A stretch of DNA of 64,000 nucleotides from WHSW01 sp963777775 (GTDB taxonomy: Bacteria; Actinomycetota; Thermoleophilia; Solirubrobacterales; 70-9): assembly GCA_963777775.1 (NCBI GenBank), contig CAVZRL010000009.1:1-64000 (forward strand), read 5' to 3'. The translations under genes were made by a program, and so were the position numbers. This document shows, piece by piece, positions 24,917 to 33,502 of the stretch (positions are counted from its first letter, which is position 1; each line of letters opens with the position of its first letter). A model generated the notes under the pieces. The model was not told where the DNA came from, ran no database searches, and saw nothing but the letters and a program-made list of their open reading frames with translations.

Positions 24917-25002
24917 TACCGGGGGAGGGACTCGAACCCTCACGTCCTTTCGGACAACCGGGCTTAAGCCGGTCGCGTCTTAGCCAGTTCCGCCACCCCG
25001 GC
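24917..25002 (-). tRNA. tRNA-Leu(TAA)
   Basis: 86 nt on the minus strand. The acceptor is GCCGGGG with CCCCGGT (a G-T first pair) and discriminator A. D-arm GGCGGAACTGGCTAAGACGC, anticodon stem ACCGG/CCGGT with loop CTTAAGC (anticodon TAA), a long variable arm GTTGTCCGAAAGGACGTG typical of class II tRNAs, and T-arm GAGGG-TTCGAGT-CCCTC. CCA is not encoded. Confidence 0.95.
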
Positions 25003-25123
25003 CCATTAAACGGTACGGGCTCGGGCCCAAACCGGGCCTTTAGCTTCGCTGAATGCCGGTCGGCGACCATGCCTGAAGCGCAACCCGCCCGCTGTTACGG
25101 TGTTTCTGCGGTAGCGCGCACGG

Positions 25124-26740
25124 ATGGAGGCCTCAACCCTCACACCTGCCGTCAGTCGCGCCGGCGTTCTCGGCCGGCGCTCGCCCCTGCTCAAGCTGCA
25201 GGGCGACGACAAGCTGGTCGCGCTGATCCGCGGTGGCCACGATCACGCCTTCGAGGTCCTCTTCGACCGCTACCACTCGCGGCTGCTCGCCTTCTGCCGC
25301 CACATGCTGCGCTCCCAGGAGGACGCCGAGGACGTGCTCCAGGAGGTGTTCGTGAAGGCGCACGCAGCGATGCTCGCCGACGAGCGCTACATCAACGTGC
25401 GCCCGTGGCTGTACCGGATCGCGCGCAACCGCTGCCTCAACCACCTGCGGCGCCCGGTCCCCGACGGCCAGGACTCGATGGACACGATGATCGGCGACAA
25501 CGGGGTCACCACCGCCGACCGGGTCCAGACCCGCGAGGAGTTCCGGGCGCTGGTCGCCGACGTCGGCGAGCTGCCCGAGACGCAGCGCACGGCGCTGCTG
25601 CTGCGCGAGATCGACGCGCTCTGCTACGAGGAGATCGCGCAGACGATGGAGACGACGGTGCCGGCGGTCAAGTCGCTGCTGGTGCGCGCGCGGGTCTCGC
25701 TCGCCGAGGCGACCCAGTCGCGCCACCTGACCTGCGGCGACGTGCGGCTCGAGCTGGCCGAGGCGGTCGAGGGCCTGCGCAAGGCCTCCGGCCCGGCGCG
25801 CCACCACATGAAGCGCTGCGAGCCCTGCCGCGAGTTCCGCGGCGAGCTGCGCTCGAACACCAAGGCGCTCGCCGCGCTGGCGCCGCTCGGGCCGATCGCG
25901 CTTCTGCACAAGTTGATCATCGGCAAGCTCGGAGGCCTTGGCGGCTCCGGCTCGGCCGCGGGAGGGTCGGCGGCCGGCACCGGGGCAGCGGGCTCGGCGG
26001 TCGCCGGAACCAGCGCCGCGGCCGGCACCGGGGCGGCGGCCGCCGGTGGCGCCGCGGCAGCGTCGGGCGGGGCGGCCGCCTCGGGCGGAGCCGCGGCCGG
26101 GATCGCCGGTGGCGCCGCCGCGGCCGGCGGCGGGCTGAGCGGCGCGATCGGGGCGAAGGCCGCTGCGACCGCGGCCACCGCCGCGCTGCTCACTGCGGGC
26201 GCGGTCGAGGTGAGGCAGATCTACTCGGACAAGCCGGCCGACGAGAACGGGCGGGCTGCGGCCTCCTCGGTCGGCCCGGAGCGCGGCAGCGGCGGAATCG
26301 CGAGCACCCACGAGGCCCACCTCAGTGCCTCGGTGGCGACGCCGATCGCCGAGCCCGCGCCGGCGACCGATGACTCGGCCGCAAAAGCTTCCGATCAGCC
26401 GGGCGCGAGCACGCCTGCCGATCAGCCCACCGCGCCCGCGGCCGCGGAGGAGCCCGACGAGCAAGGTGTGGTCGGGCCCGCCGCCGGCGGCGAGGGCGAG
26501 GCCGACACCGCCGCCAACGACAGCGGCAGCGCCTCGCCGACGGTCGTAATCGTCGATCCGGTCAACGTCGAGCCGACGGTGAGCGCGGTGGTCCCGAGCG
26601 AGCCGCCGCTGCCCCCCGTGCCGCCGACGCCGCCGGTCAGCGAGCCGCCGGCTCCGCCGGCAGATCCGGTGCCGCCGCTGCCGTCGGTTGATCCTGAGCC
26701 GCCGCTGCCGCCGGTCGGGTCGCCGCCGCCGAGCCCCTAA
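25124..26740 (+). CDS. ECF sigma factor fused to zinc-finger and long extracytoplasmic tail
   Basis: 538 residues. Sigma region 2 is about 31-110 (FEVLFDRYHSRLLAFCRHML, DAEDVLQEVFVKAHAAM, RPWLYRIARNRCLNHLRR). Region 4 is about 140-200 (LPETQRTALLLREIDALCYE, PAVKSLLVRARVSL). Then comes a zf-HC2/ZAS-like anti-sigma motif, Cys204 and H228-x3-C232-x2-C235, inside one chain. Residues 265-355 are almost only Gly, Ala and Ser, ending in a hydrophobic AAATAATAALLTAGAVEV that could cross the membrane. The last 170 residues are acidic, then Pro-rich with PLPP/PPLPSV repeats. I read it as a self-contained, possibly membrane-tethered sigma factor. It sits alone, ending at a strong hairpin. Which genes it controls is unknown. 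Confidence 0.85.
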   Translation: MEASTLTPAVSRAGVLGRRSPLLKLQGDDKLVALIRGGHDHAFEVLFDRYHSRLLAFCRHMLRSQEDAEDVLQEVFVKAHAAMLADERYINVRPWLYRIARNRCLNHLRRPVPDGQDSMDTMIGDNGVTTADRVQTREEFRALVADVGELPETQRTALLLREIDALCYEEIAQTMETTVPAVKSLLVRARVSLAEATQSRHLTCGDVRLELAEAVEGLRKASGPARHHMKRCEPCREFRGELRSNTKALAALAPLGPIALLHKLIIGKLGGLGGSGSAAGGSAAGTGAAGSAVAGTSAAAGTGAAAAGGAAAASGGAAASGGAAAGIAGGAAAAGGGLSGAIGAKAAATAATAALLTAGAVEVRQIYSDKPADENGRAAASSVGPERGSGGIASTHEAHLSASVATPIAEPAPATDDSAAKASDQPGASTPADQPTAPAAAEEPDEQGVVGPAAGGEGEADTAANDSGSASPTVVIVDPVNVEPTVSAVVPSEPPLPPVPPTPPVSEPPAPPADPVPPLPSVDPEPPLPPVGSPPPSP

Positions 26741-26765
26741 GCGTCTGAACGGACTCCCAGCGCCT

Positions 26766-26795
26766 CAGCCCGAGGCCCTCCGTGACCTCGGGCTG
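26766..26795 (+). terminator. hairpin behind the ECF sigma gene
   Basis: CAGCCCGAGG and CCTCGGGCTG form a perfect 10-bp stem around a 10-nt loop, 26 nt after the stop. No T-tract follows, so it may act as a Rho-type or processing hairpin. Confidence 0.55.
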
Positions 26796-27192
26796 AAACT
26801 ACTGGGAACGGGACCGGGCGCCGGTGAAACCGCCGCCCGGAACGCCAACGAGAACGGCGAAAGCCTCGCGCATCGCTGTCGGGATCTCCATCCCGGCATT
26901 CCTGCGAAACGACTTGGGCGTGAAATCCATTCGTCCCATACTGAAGCCCTCTCCGATCCCCGGCGTGGGGTTAGGGGGAGCGGCGATCCTAGCACCGGTG
27001 CGGCTAAACACCGCCCAGGTGACGATCACGCGCGTCCCCCGGGCGACATCGGCGAGATCGGTTGGGGCCTGGTGACCTTCCCGCTTCTCGTCCTAAGCGA
27101 TATTCCGCCTGCGCCGTCGCCGATGCCGATGCCGACCAGAGTCGGTGGATGGCGCCCGAGAACGCCGTCGCCGCGCGCGCCGTCGCGAACGC
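26796..27192. other. about 400 bp without a recognisable gene
   Basis: Several short frames exist, for example a minus-strand one starting MGRMDFTPKSF, but none has a family match or consistent codon bias. GC is lower than in the neighbours. It might hold an untranslated RNA or decayed gene; I see no known riboswitch pattern. Confidence 0.4.
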
Positions 27193-27501
27193 CTACTCGC
27201 GTTCCCTGCGGTGGGCTACCTCGTAAATCTCGACGCTCGAACGGCTCTGGCCGGCGTCCACAGCGGGCGACATCGCATTGAGCGCCTGATCGCCGCGGCG
27301 CAGATCCTCCTCGGTCTCAAAGAGGGTGATGCCGAGCCCCCTCGCGTTCTCGCGGTCAACGAGCATCCATACGGCCTTCGAACCCTCCAAACCCTCGGGC
27401 GGCGAGTCGAACGTCGAGTCGATCATCTCGCGCGAGGCGTTGATCACGTCGTCGATTTGCGATGTGTCGCCCCCCTCAAACCGTGCGATCCGGGCAAACA
27501 T
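27193..27501 (-). CDS. small ABM-like (dimeric alpha-beta barrel) protein
   Basis: 102 residues. It starts MFARIARFEGGDTSQIDDVI and continues GSKAVWMLVDRENARGLGIT and FETEEDLRRGDQALNAMSPA. The alternation beta-alpha-beta-beta-alpha-beta with a W/F-rich core is that of antibiotic-biosynthesis-monooxygenase-like ferredoxin-fold proteins. Most such single-domain proteins have no known substrate. A strong AAGGAGGAGG precedes the ATG. The gene stands alone on the minus strand. Confidence 0.65.
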   Translation of the reverse strand: MFARIARFEGGDTSQIDDVINASREMIDSTFDSPPEGLEGSKAVWMLVDRENARGLGITLFETEEDLRRGDQALNAMSPAVDAGQSRSSVEIYEVAHRRERE

Positions 27502-27655
27502 ATGAGCCTCCTCCTTGGCTGACTAATGACGCCCAAACACTACTCGTGGGCTGATGCGCCTTGAGATGTCGACTGACTAGCGCCGTGTCGGAAGCCGCGG
27601 CAGCCGGTGCCGGTTGCGGACCTTCGTGGCGGGGTCGCGAGGGGGCGCCGCGCGG

Positions 27656-27979
27656 CTAGCGCGGGTCGAGCTCGCGCGCGAGGGCCCAGCCGACGGCGAC
27701 CCCGACCATCATCCCGATCCGGGTCTCCTCGGCGAGCAGCGTGCGCAGGGCGGCTTCGCGCTCGTGGTCGTCGGCGATCTCGAGGGTGCGGCGGAGCTCG
27801 CCCTCGTGCGACTCGGCGAACCAGCCGCCGGATTCGAGGGCCTGGGCGAGGATCCGCTGGAGCTTCGGCGCCGCACGGGCGACGACGGTCTCGGCCTCGC
27901 GGAAGCGGTCGCGCTGCTCGAGCGCCTCGATCGCGGCGTCGAGCTCGGCCTCGGAGTAAGTCCCGGCGTCTGGGCTCAA
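27656..27979 (-). CDS. small helical protein downstream of an MBL hydrolase
   Basis: 107 residues from a TTG that overlaps the hydrolase stop (TTGA). Helices read YSEAELDAAIEALEQRDRFR and APKLQRILAQALESGGWFAE, then HEREAALRTLLAEETRIGMM and GVAVGWALARELD. It is rich in Ala, Glu and Arg with a short hydrophobic C-terminal helix. I do not recognise a named family. Coupling to the metallo-hydrolase suggests it works with it. Confidence 0.6.
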   Translation of the reverse strand: MSPDAGTYSEAELDAAIEALEQRDRFREAETVVARAAPKLQRILAQALESGGWFAESHEGELRRTLEIADDHEREAALRTLLAEETRIGMMVGVAVGWALARELDPR

Positions 27980-28707
27980 GCGGCCCGGTTGGATTCGTAG
28001 ATCTCGTCGAACTCGGCCGGCGCCGGCGACTGCGCGGCGAGCAGGCGCTCGGTGAACGCCTCGGCGTCGGGTTCGGTGGCGAGGTCGTTGTTGCGGCGCT
28101 CGTAGCCGATCGTCGAGAACGGGTTGGGCGAGATCCCCGCTCCGCAGGACGAGCCGCCGATGTGGCCGGGGTAGAGCTCGACCCAGTCGGGCAGGCTCAT
28201 CAGCTTCTCGCCCAGCGAGCGATGCAGCGCCGCGGCCAGCTCGCGTTCCTCGCCGTGCAGGTCGGGGCGGCCGACCGTGTTGACGAACAGGGTGTCGCCG
28301 GTGAACACCAGCCACGGATCCGAGCCACGGGCCCCGTCGGTGATCAACAGGCTGGCGTGCTCCCAGACGTGGCCCGGGGTGCTGAGCACGTCGATCTTCG
28401 TGTTGCCGATCTCGACCCGCTCGCCGTCGCCAAGCGGCTCGAACTCATACTCGACCGGCGCCCCGGCCGGGAGCCGCAGCGCGGCGCCGGTGCGGGAGGC
28501 GAGCTCGCGGGCGGCGCTGCGGTGGTCGGCGTGCACGTGGGTGTCGAAGACCTGGACGATCTCGCCGCCGGTGCGCTCGGCGTCCTCGACGTAGTCGTCG
28601 ACGTGGTCAGGGTGGGGATCGACGACCGCGAACTTGCCGTGCGACGGACAGCCGAAGAAGTAGGAGGCGCAACCGCTGCCCTCGACGATGTACGGGCGCA
28701 GGATCAC
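27976..28707 (-). CDS. metallo-beta-lactamase-fold hydrolase (glyoxalase II/ETHE1-like)
   Basis: 243 residues from a GTG. Metal site HVHADH (about residue 56), then STPGHVWEHASL, FTGDTLFVNTVGRPDL and LYPGHIGGSSCG. The T-H-x-H-A-D-H and GDTLFxxxxGRxDL motifs are shared by glyoxalase II and persulfide dioxygenases; the latter role is plausible beside an FAD oxidase but not proven. Its start is 4 bp after the stop of that oxidase, and the next gene overlaps its stop. Confidence 0.8.
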   Translation of the reverse strand: MILRPYIVEGSGCASYFFGCPSHGKFAVVDPHPDHVDDYVEDAERTGGEIVQVFDTHVHADHRSAARELASRTGAALRLPAGAPVEYEFEPLGDGERVEIGNTKIDVLSTPGHVWEHASLLITDGARGSDPWLVFTGDTLFVNTVGRPDLHGEERELAAALHRSLGEKLMSLPDWVELYPGHIGGSSCGAGISPNPFSTIGYERRNNDLATEPDAEAFTERLLAAQSPAPAEFDEIYESNRAA

Positions 28708-28711
28708 GCGC

Positions 28712-30109
28712 CTAGGGTAACCGGGCGACCTTCTTGCCGGGGTTGAACAGATTGGCCGGGTCGAACACCGCCTTGACCTGCTCGTGCAGGCGCAGGGCCG
28801 CCGGACTCCACTGGCGCTCGAGCTGGCCACGCTTGAGCCAGCCGAGCCCGTGCTCGCCCGAGACCGAGCCGCCGAGCCGCGCCGCCATCTCGAACAGCTC
28901 CTCTGCCGCGGCGGCCGCGCGCTCGCGCTCGTCGGCGCTGGCGGCGTCGATGACCAGGGTCGAGTGCAGGTTGCCGTCGCCGGCGTGGCCCCAGCTACAC
29001 GCCTCGAGCTGATGGCGGCGGCCGATCTCGACCGTCTCGGCGATCGCCTCGGCGAGCCGGTCGAGCGGCACGACCACGTCCTCGCTGAGCTTGCCGCCAC
29101 GGCGGGCGGAGACCGCAAGCGAGACACCGTCTCGCCACCGCCACAGCGCCTCGACCTCGCCCGGGGCCTCGAGCGAGCGGACCTCGAGCGCCCCTTCGGC
29201 CAGCGCTTCGACCAGCTCGGACCCCAGCGCCCGCGCCTCGGCGGCGCGGCCGTCGGCCTCGCAGAGGACCGCGAAGCCGGCGCCCCCAGGAGCGCCGCCC
29301 GGCAGCGAGCCCGCGGCGGCGGCGAGCGCGCCCGCGTCGAGGAACTCGATCGCCGCCGGCACCAGCCCGTGCTCGAGCACGCGCTGGATCGCCGCGCACC
29401 CGGCCTCGCTGTCGGCGTAGAAGCCGAGCACCGGCAGCGCCGCCTCCGGCGCGGGGATCAGGCGCAGCCAGGCGGCGGTGATCACCCCCAGCGTCCCCTC
29501 GGATCCGATCAGCAGCGAGCCGAGGTCGTACCCGGCGACGTCCTTGCGGATCGGGCCGCCGACCTCGATCAGCTCGCCGGGCGCGACCACCGCCTCCAGT
29601 CCGGTCACCCAGGCGCCGGTGACCCCGTACTTGAACGCGTGCGGGCCGCCCGCATTGGTGGCGATGTTGCCGCCGATCTGCGACTGCTCGGCGGCGCCCG
29701 GGTCGGGCGGGAACAGCAGGCCGTTCTCGCGGGCGAGCCGGCGGACGGTCGCCGTCCGCACCCCCGCCTCGACTCGCATCCGCCACAGCCCGGGGTCGAA
29801 CTCGGGCACCCGGTCGAGACGCTCGAGCGCCAGCACCACCCCGCCCTCGACCGGCACGGCACCGCCGGCGTAGCCCGAGCCGCCCCCGCGGGGGACGATC
29901 GCGACCCCGTGCCGATAGCACCACTCGACCACCCGCTCGACCTCCGCCGCCGAGCCGGGCAGGACGACCGCGTCGGCGGCGCCGCGCGGTCCGGCGGCGC
30001 CGCTCTCGTCGGCCGAGTAGCCGGGCGCATCGCCGGCCAGGACCGCCGCCTCGCCGACCAGCGCCGCGAGGTCGCGCAGCAGCCCGTCGCGTCCGGTCCC
30101 GACCGCCAT
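28712..30109 (-). CDS. FAD-linked oxidase (GlcD/D-2-hydroxyacid dehydrogenase family)
   Basis: 465 residues. The PCMH-type FAD domain has VPRGGGSGYAGGAVPVEGG, LFPPDPGAAEQSQIGGNIAT and NAGGPHAFKYGVTGAWVTGL. The C-terminal substrate domain has WGHAGDGNLHSTLVID and SGEHGLGWLKRGQLERQW. The family oxidises glycolate, D-lactate or other 2-hydroxy acids. The ATG follows the stop of the acetyltransferase gene without a gap, so it belongs to the operon running from 32351 to 27656. Confidence 0.85.
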   Translation of the reverse strand: MAVGTGRDGLLRDLAALVGEAAVLAGDAPGYSADESGAAGPRGAADAVVLPGSAAEVERVVEWCYRHGVAIVPRGGGSGYAGGAVPVEGGVVLALERLDRVPEFDPGLWRMRVEAGVRTATVRRLARENGLLFPPDPGAAEQSQIGGNIATNAGGPHAFKYGVTGAWVTGLEAVVAPGELIEVGGPIRKDVAGYDLGSLLIGSEGTLGVITAAWLRLIPAPEAALPVLGFYADSEAGCAAIQRVLEHGLVPAAIEFLDAGALAAAAGSLPGGAPGGAGFAVLCEADGRAAEARALGSELVEALAEGALEVRSLEAPGEVEALWRWRDGVSLAVSARRGGKLSEDVVVPLDRLAEAIAETVEIGRRHQLEACSWGHAGDGNLHSTLVIDAASADERERAAAAAEELFEMAARLGGSVSGEHGLGWLKRGQLERQWSPAALRLHEQVKAVFDPANLFNPGKKVARLP

Positions 30110-30889
30110 CTAGACCTCGGCCGGACGCCCGCTGCGGCGCTCGTACATGTGGAGGCGAAAGTCGCCGGCGAAGCCGAGCCGGTCGTAGACCGGCTGGCCG
30201 AGCGCCGAGGACTGAAGCGATGACGTTGTCAGGCCGCGGCGCTTTGCGGCGGCGAGCGCCGCCGCCGTCAGCCGCAGGGCAAGCCCCCGGCCGCGGAACT
30301 GCGGATCGGTGGCGACGAAGTAGAAGCCGAGGTCGTCGCCATGGTCGATCGTCCCCAGCACGCTCGCCGGCCGGCCCTCGATCCGGGCCTGGTAGAGGTC
30401 GAGCTCGGGCGGTGGATCGGACAGCGAGCGCGCCACGCCGATTTCGGGCTCGAGCCCGTAGGCGAGATCGTTGAGCTCGCCGAGCAGGGCAGGCTCGACC
30501 TCGCGGTCCCAGTCGAGGTCGCCGAGCTCGGGCGGGTCCCAGCCCTCGAGCTCGAGCGCCATCGCCAAGGGCTTGCCGTCAAAGACATGCCCCGCCGCCT
30601 CGAGCACCGCGATCGAGCCGGCGTCGAACTCCGGCACCCACACCGTCCACGCCTCGACCCCGGCCCGCTCGTAGACGCCGGCGAGCTCGTCGAGCACACC
30701 CCCGAGCGCCGCCGGATCGGAGAAGGTGACCGAGTTCGCGATCGAGCGATCCGGGCAGGCGGGCACGATCGCGGCGGCGACCCCGTCGCGCTCGAACAGC
30801 TTCGCTCCGGGCGAGGCCGAGCCCATCGCGGCGATCCAGTCGCGCAGGCCGCGGCGCTGGAGCGCGAGCAGCCGGTCGCGGTCGATCAT
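30110..30889 (-). CDS. GNAT-family acetyltransferase
   Basis: 259 residues. The N-terminal half is a degenerate GNAT-like region (VEAWTVWVPEFDAGSIAVLE). The C-terminal half holds the acetyl-CoA motif GFYFVATDPQFRGRGLALRL (V-x3-PQ-x-RGRGL) and YDRLGFAGDFRLHMYERR. The substrate is unknown. Its ATG overlaps the stop of the methyltransferase gene upstream (ATGA). Confidence 0.82.
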   Translation of the reverse strand: MIDRDRLLALQRRGLRDWIAAMGSASPGAKLFERDGVAAAIVPACPDRSIANSVTFSDPAALGGVLDELAGVYERAGVEAWTVWVPEFDAGSIAVLEAAGHVFDGKPLAMALELEGWDPPELGDLDWDREVEPALLGELNDLAYGLEPEIGVARSLSDPPPELDLYQARIEGRPASVLGTIDHGDDLGFYFVATDPQFRGRGLALRLTAAALAAAKRRGLTTSSLQSSALGQPVYDRLGFAGDFRLHMYERRSGRPAEV

Positions 30890-31554
30890 CGCTTGCGCGC
30901 CAGCATCAACCCGTCGGCGACCCCGACCATCGCCGAGTCGACGCGCTCGTCGGCGGCGATCAGCTCGTTGGTGCGCCGGATCGCGTCGACCGACTCGCGC
31001 GAGTACTGGTCGAACTCCTTGTCGTCGCCGACCACCAACCCGCCGGCGAGCACGTTGTCGACCAGGATCAGCCCGCCGGGGCGGGTGCGGGCGAGGACCT
31101 GCTCGTAGTAGCTGGGGTAACCAACCTTGTCGGCGTCGATGAAGCCGAAGTCGAACAGCGCGCGCTCGGGCAGCTCGTCGAGGGAGGCGGCGGCCGGGCC
31201 GATCCTGATCTCGATCCGCTCGGCGACCCCGGCGGCCTCGAAGTTGCGCGCCGCGGTCGCCGCGTACTCCTCGGAGAGCTCGCAGGCGATCAGCCTGCCG
31301 CCTTGCGCGAGCCCGCGCGCGATGCAGATCGCCGAGTAGCCGGTGAAGGTGCCGAGCTCGATCGCCTCGCGAGCGCCGATCAGCCGGCAGAGCAGGGTCA
31401 GCAGGGCCCCCTGGTCGGGGGCGACCTGCATCACCGCGATCTCCCCCATCGCGGCGGTCTCGGCCTGGACCCGGCGCAGGGCCTCGTCCTGGCGCGCCCC
31501 GTGGGCGATCATGTACTCGTGCAGCTCGTCGGTGAGCGCCGTGAACTTGCTCAT
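30886..31554 (-). CDS. SAM-dependent O-methyltransferase (class I, COMT-like)
   Basis: 222 residues. SAM motif I is AIELGTFTGYSAICIARGLA. IACELSEEYAATAARNFEAA carries the acidic ribose-binding residue. FDFGFIDADKVGYPSYYEQV holds the metal Asp-x-Asp-Lys motif, and LILVDNVLAGGLV follows. This is the Methyltransf_3 family that methylates catechol-type hydroxyls with Mg2+. The substrate is unknown. Four-base overlaps link it to genes on both sides. Confidence 0.9.
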   Translation of the reverse strand: MSKFTALTDELHEYMIAHGARQDEALRRVQAETAAMGEIAVMQVAPDQGALLTLLCRLIGAREAIELGTFTGYSAICIARGLAQGGRLIACELSEEYAATAARNFEAAGVAERIEIRIGPAAASLDELPERALFDFGFIDADKVGYPSYYEQVLARTRPGGLILVDNVLAGGLVVGDDKEFDQYSRESVDAIRRTNELIAADERVDSAMVGVADGLMLARKR

Positions 31555-32351
31555 CGACCCGGCTGGATGCGCCCGCCGAGCGCCGCCGCAAGCCCGCAGC
31601 CGGCCCCGACCAGTGCCCCGACCAGCCCGGCCCAGACCGAGGCGAAGTCCTCGACCAGGGGCAGCGCCAGGAGCACCACCGCCGCAACCGCGACCGCGAT
31701 CCGGTCGTACTCCTCGGTCGGGTCGGCGCGGCGCTCCGCATCGCGGAGGACGACGTACGCGCAGAGCGCCCCGAGCGCGATCCCGTTGCCGCCGGCGGCG
31801 ATCGGGATCCCGTCGCCGAAGATCGAGTCGAGCCCGCCGGCGGCGAGCATCCCGAGCGCGCCGCAGCCGAGCACCAGCAGGACCGCAGCGACGCTGCCGA
31901 CCCGGCGCTCGATCGGGGGCAGGAAGATCGCGAACGCGAGCCCGCAGGCGAACAGGTAGCCGACGTCGTCGTAGACGAACGGGGCGGCCAGGTAGCGCCA
32001 CCACTCGTCGCCGACCGGCCCGACGATCGCGCCGAGCTCGACCGGGTCGAGATCCGTCGCGCGTTCGAGGATCAGCAGCACCGCGGGCGCGAGCAGGGCG
32101 GCGAAGGTGGCCAGCGGGCGGGCGGTGAGGTCCTCGCCCAGCGCCCGGTCGGCGAGCCGGCTGCGGCGCTCGGCCGCCTTGCGCCGCCGGCGCTCGCGCC
32201 GGTCCTCGCGCACCCTGATCTCGCCGTCGGCCTGCTCGAGCTTCGGAGCGCGCTTTCGCAGCCGCGTGCCGCAGTAGGGGCACTCGGTGACGTAGGGGCT
32301 CACCTCCGAGCCGCAGCTCTTGCAGACGACGCTCAGCTCGGGCCCGGCCAT
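31551..32351 (-). CDS. zinc-ribbon rhomboid-like membrane protein, catalytic Ser replaced
   Basis: 266 residues. The N-terminal zinc ribbon VCKSCGSEVSPYVTECPYCG is followed by a basic/coiled stretch and six or so membrane helices. The rhomboid outline is visible (GDEWWRYLAAPFVYDDVGYL, FLPPIERRVGSVAAVLLVLG, AAGGNGIALGALCAYVVL). In active rhomboids the last motif is GxSG and supplies the nucleophilic Ser; here it is GGNG. The helix-2 His/Asn site is also altered. It is therefore probably a pseudoprotease that binds membrane proteins. It heads the operon; a TAGGCA box lies 11 nt before the ATG. Confidence 0.75.
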   Translation of the reverse strand: MAGPELSVVCKSCGSEVSPYVTECPYCGTRLRKRAPKLEQADGEIRVREDRRERRRRKAAERRSRLADRALGEDLTARPLATFAALLAPAVLLILERATDLDPVELGAIVGPVGDEWWRYLAAPFVYDDVGYLFACGLAFAIFLPPIERRVGSVAAVLLVLGCGALGMLAAGGLDSIFGDGIPIAAGGNGIALGALCAYVVLRDAERRADPTEEYDRIAVAVAAVVLLALPLVEDFASVWAGLVGALVGAGCGLAAALGGRIQPGR

Positions 32352-32389
32352 GAGCGAAGTATTGCCTACCGCGTCCGACCCAGCCGCGC

Positions 32390-33502
32390 CTACGGACGGC
32401 TCGCTTCGACGATCTCGGCGACCAGCCGGCGCAGGTCGCCGGTCCGCTCGTGGATCGCGAGCTGGCGGTGGGCGCCGGTCCCGTTCGCGAGCAGGTCCTC
32501 GATCCCCTCGAGCTCCGAGCGGCAGCCGAGCTCGTCGGCGTGCTCGCCGAGCATCGCGAGCAGGCCGCGCGCCAGCTCGGGCGCCGCGACCTGCTCGCCG
32601 CGGCGAAAATCGACCAGCTTGCCGTCGATGCCGCGGCAGGCGGCGCGAATCTTGTTGTCGTCGATCAGCTCCGACGGGTATCCGACCAGGGGCTCGTCGT
32701 CGTCGTAGAGGGCGCAGAACCGGTGCGCGAGCGAGACGACCAGCGCCGCGAGCGCCACCGTGTGCTCAATCCGGGTCTGCTGGTCGAAAACCCGGACCTC
32801 GACCGTGCCGAGATTCGGATGCGGGCGCACGTCCCACCACAGGTAGGTGTAGTCGTCGATCGCGTCGGCGCGGACCATCATCTCGACCCGGTTCGAGTAG
32901 ATCTCCCAGGTGCCGTAGTGGGGCGGGATCCCCTCGCGCGGGAAGGCGCGGAAGACCGGCACCCGCGAGGACATCATCCCGGTTCGTATGCCCTCCCAGA
33001 ACGGCGAGTTGGCCGAGAGCGCGAGCAGCAACGGCAGGTAGCGGCGGATCCCGTCGGCGACGTAGATTGCCCGGTCGGCGCCCTCGATCGCGACGTGGAC
33101 GTGGGTGCCGAAGATGATCTCGCGCAGGGCGATGTAGCCGAGCTCGGCGACCAGCTCGCGATAGCGCGGGCGGTCGACGATCTCCTGCGCGGTGCAGAGC
33201 GCGAACGGGTGCGTGGCGGCGGCTCCGACAGCCAGACCGAGCCCCTCCGCGCACCCGCTGACCGTCCGGCGCAGGCCCGCGAGCTGCTCGCCCGCCTCGG
33301 CGACGCCGGCGCACGGGGTGGTCGCGATCTCGAGCACCGCCTGCATCAGCTCCGGCTTGACCTGGCCCTCGAACTCGCCCGGCACTGCCGCCAGCAATGC
33401 CTCGATCTCCTGTGCGAGATCGAGGCTCTCGGCGTCGACGAGCATCAGCTCCTCCTCGATCCCGACCGTGAACGGGGGCCCGGTGAACTTGTGCTCGAGC
33501 AC
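32390..33502 (-). CDS. ybdK: YbdK-type carboxylate-amine ligase (GCS2 family)
   Basis: 370 residues. FTVGIEEELMLVDAESLDLA is the N-terminal GIEEE/D motif of the YbdK/EgtA-like glutamate-cysteine ligase family. Further motifs are IIFGTHVHVAIEGADRAIYV, LPLLLALSANSPFWEG, RVEMMVRADAIDDYTYLWWD and RPHPNLGTVEVRVFDQQTR. Such enzymes join a gamma-carboxylate to an amine with ATP; E. coli YbdK has weak gamma-glutamylcysteine activity. It is divergent from the aldolase gene and 66 bp from it. Confidence 0.88.
   Translation of the reverse strand: MLEHKFTGPPFTVGIEEELMLVDAESLDLAQEIEALLAAVPGEFEGQVKPELMQAVLEIATTPCAGVAEAGEQLAGLRRTVSGCAEGLGLAVGAAATHPFALCTAQEIVDRPRYRELVAELGYIALREIIFGTHVHVAIEGADRAIYVADGIRRYLPLLLALSANSPFWEGIRTGMMSSRVPVFRAFPREGIPPHYGTWEIYSNRVEMMVRADAIDDYTYLWWDVRPHPNLGTVEVRVFDQQTRIEHTVALAALVVSLAHRFCALYDDDEPLVGYPSELIDDNKIRAACRGIDGKLVDFRRGEQVAAPELARGLLAMLGEHADELGCRSELEGIEDLLANGTGAHRQLAIHERTGDLRRLVAEIVEASRP

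Noticed and set aside
26799..27029. Minus-strand frame starting MGRMDFTPKSF
   Set aside because: Short, no ribosome site or -10 at a fitting distance, no recognisable family.
26796..27192. Possible c-di-AMP (ydaO-type) riboswitch
   Set aside because: Some GGGAACGGG-like segments occur, but the required order of conserved elements is not present and no cell-wall hydrolase gene follows.
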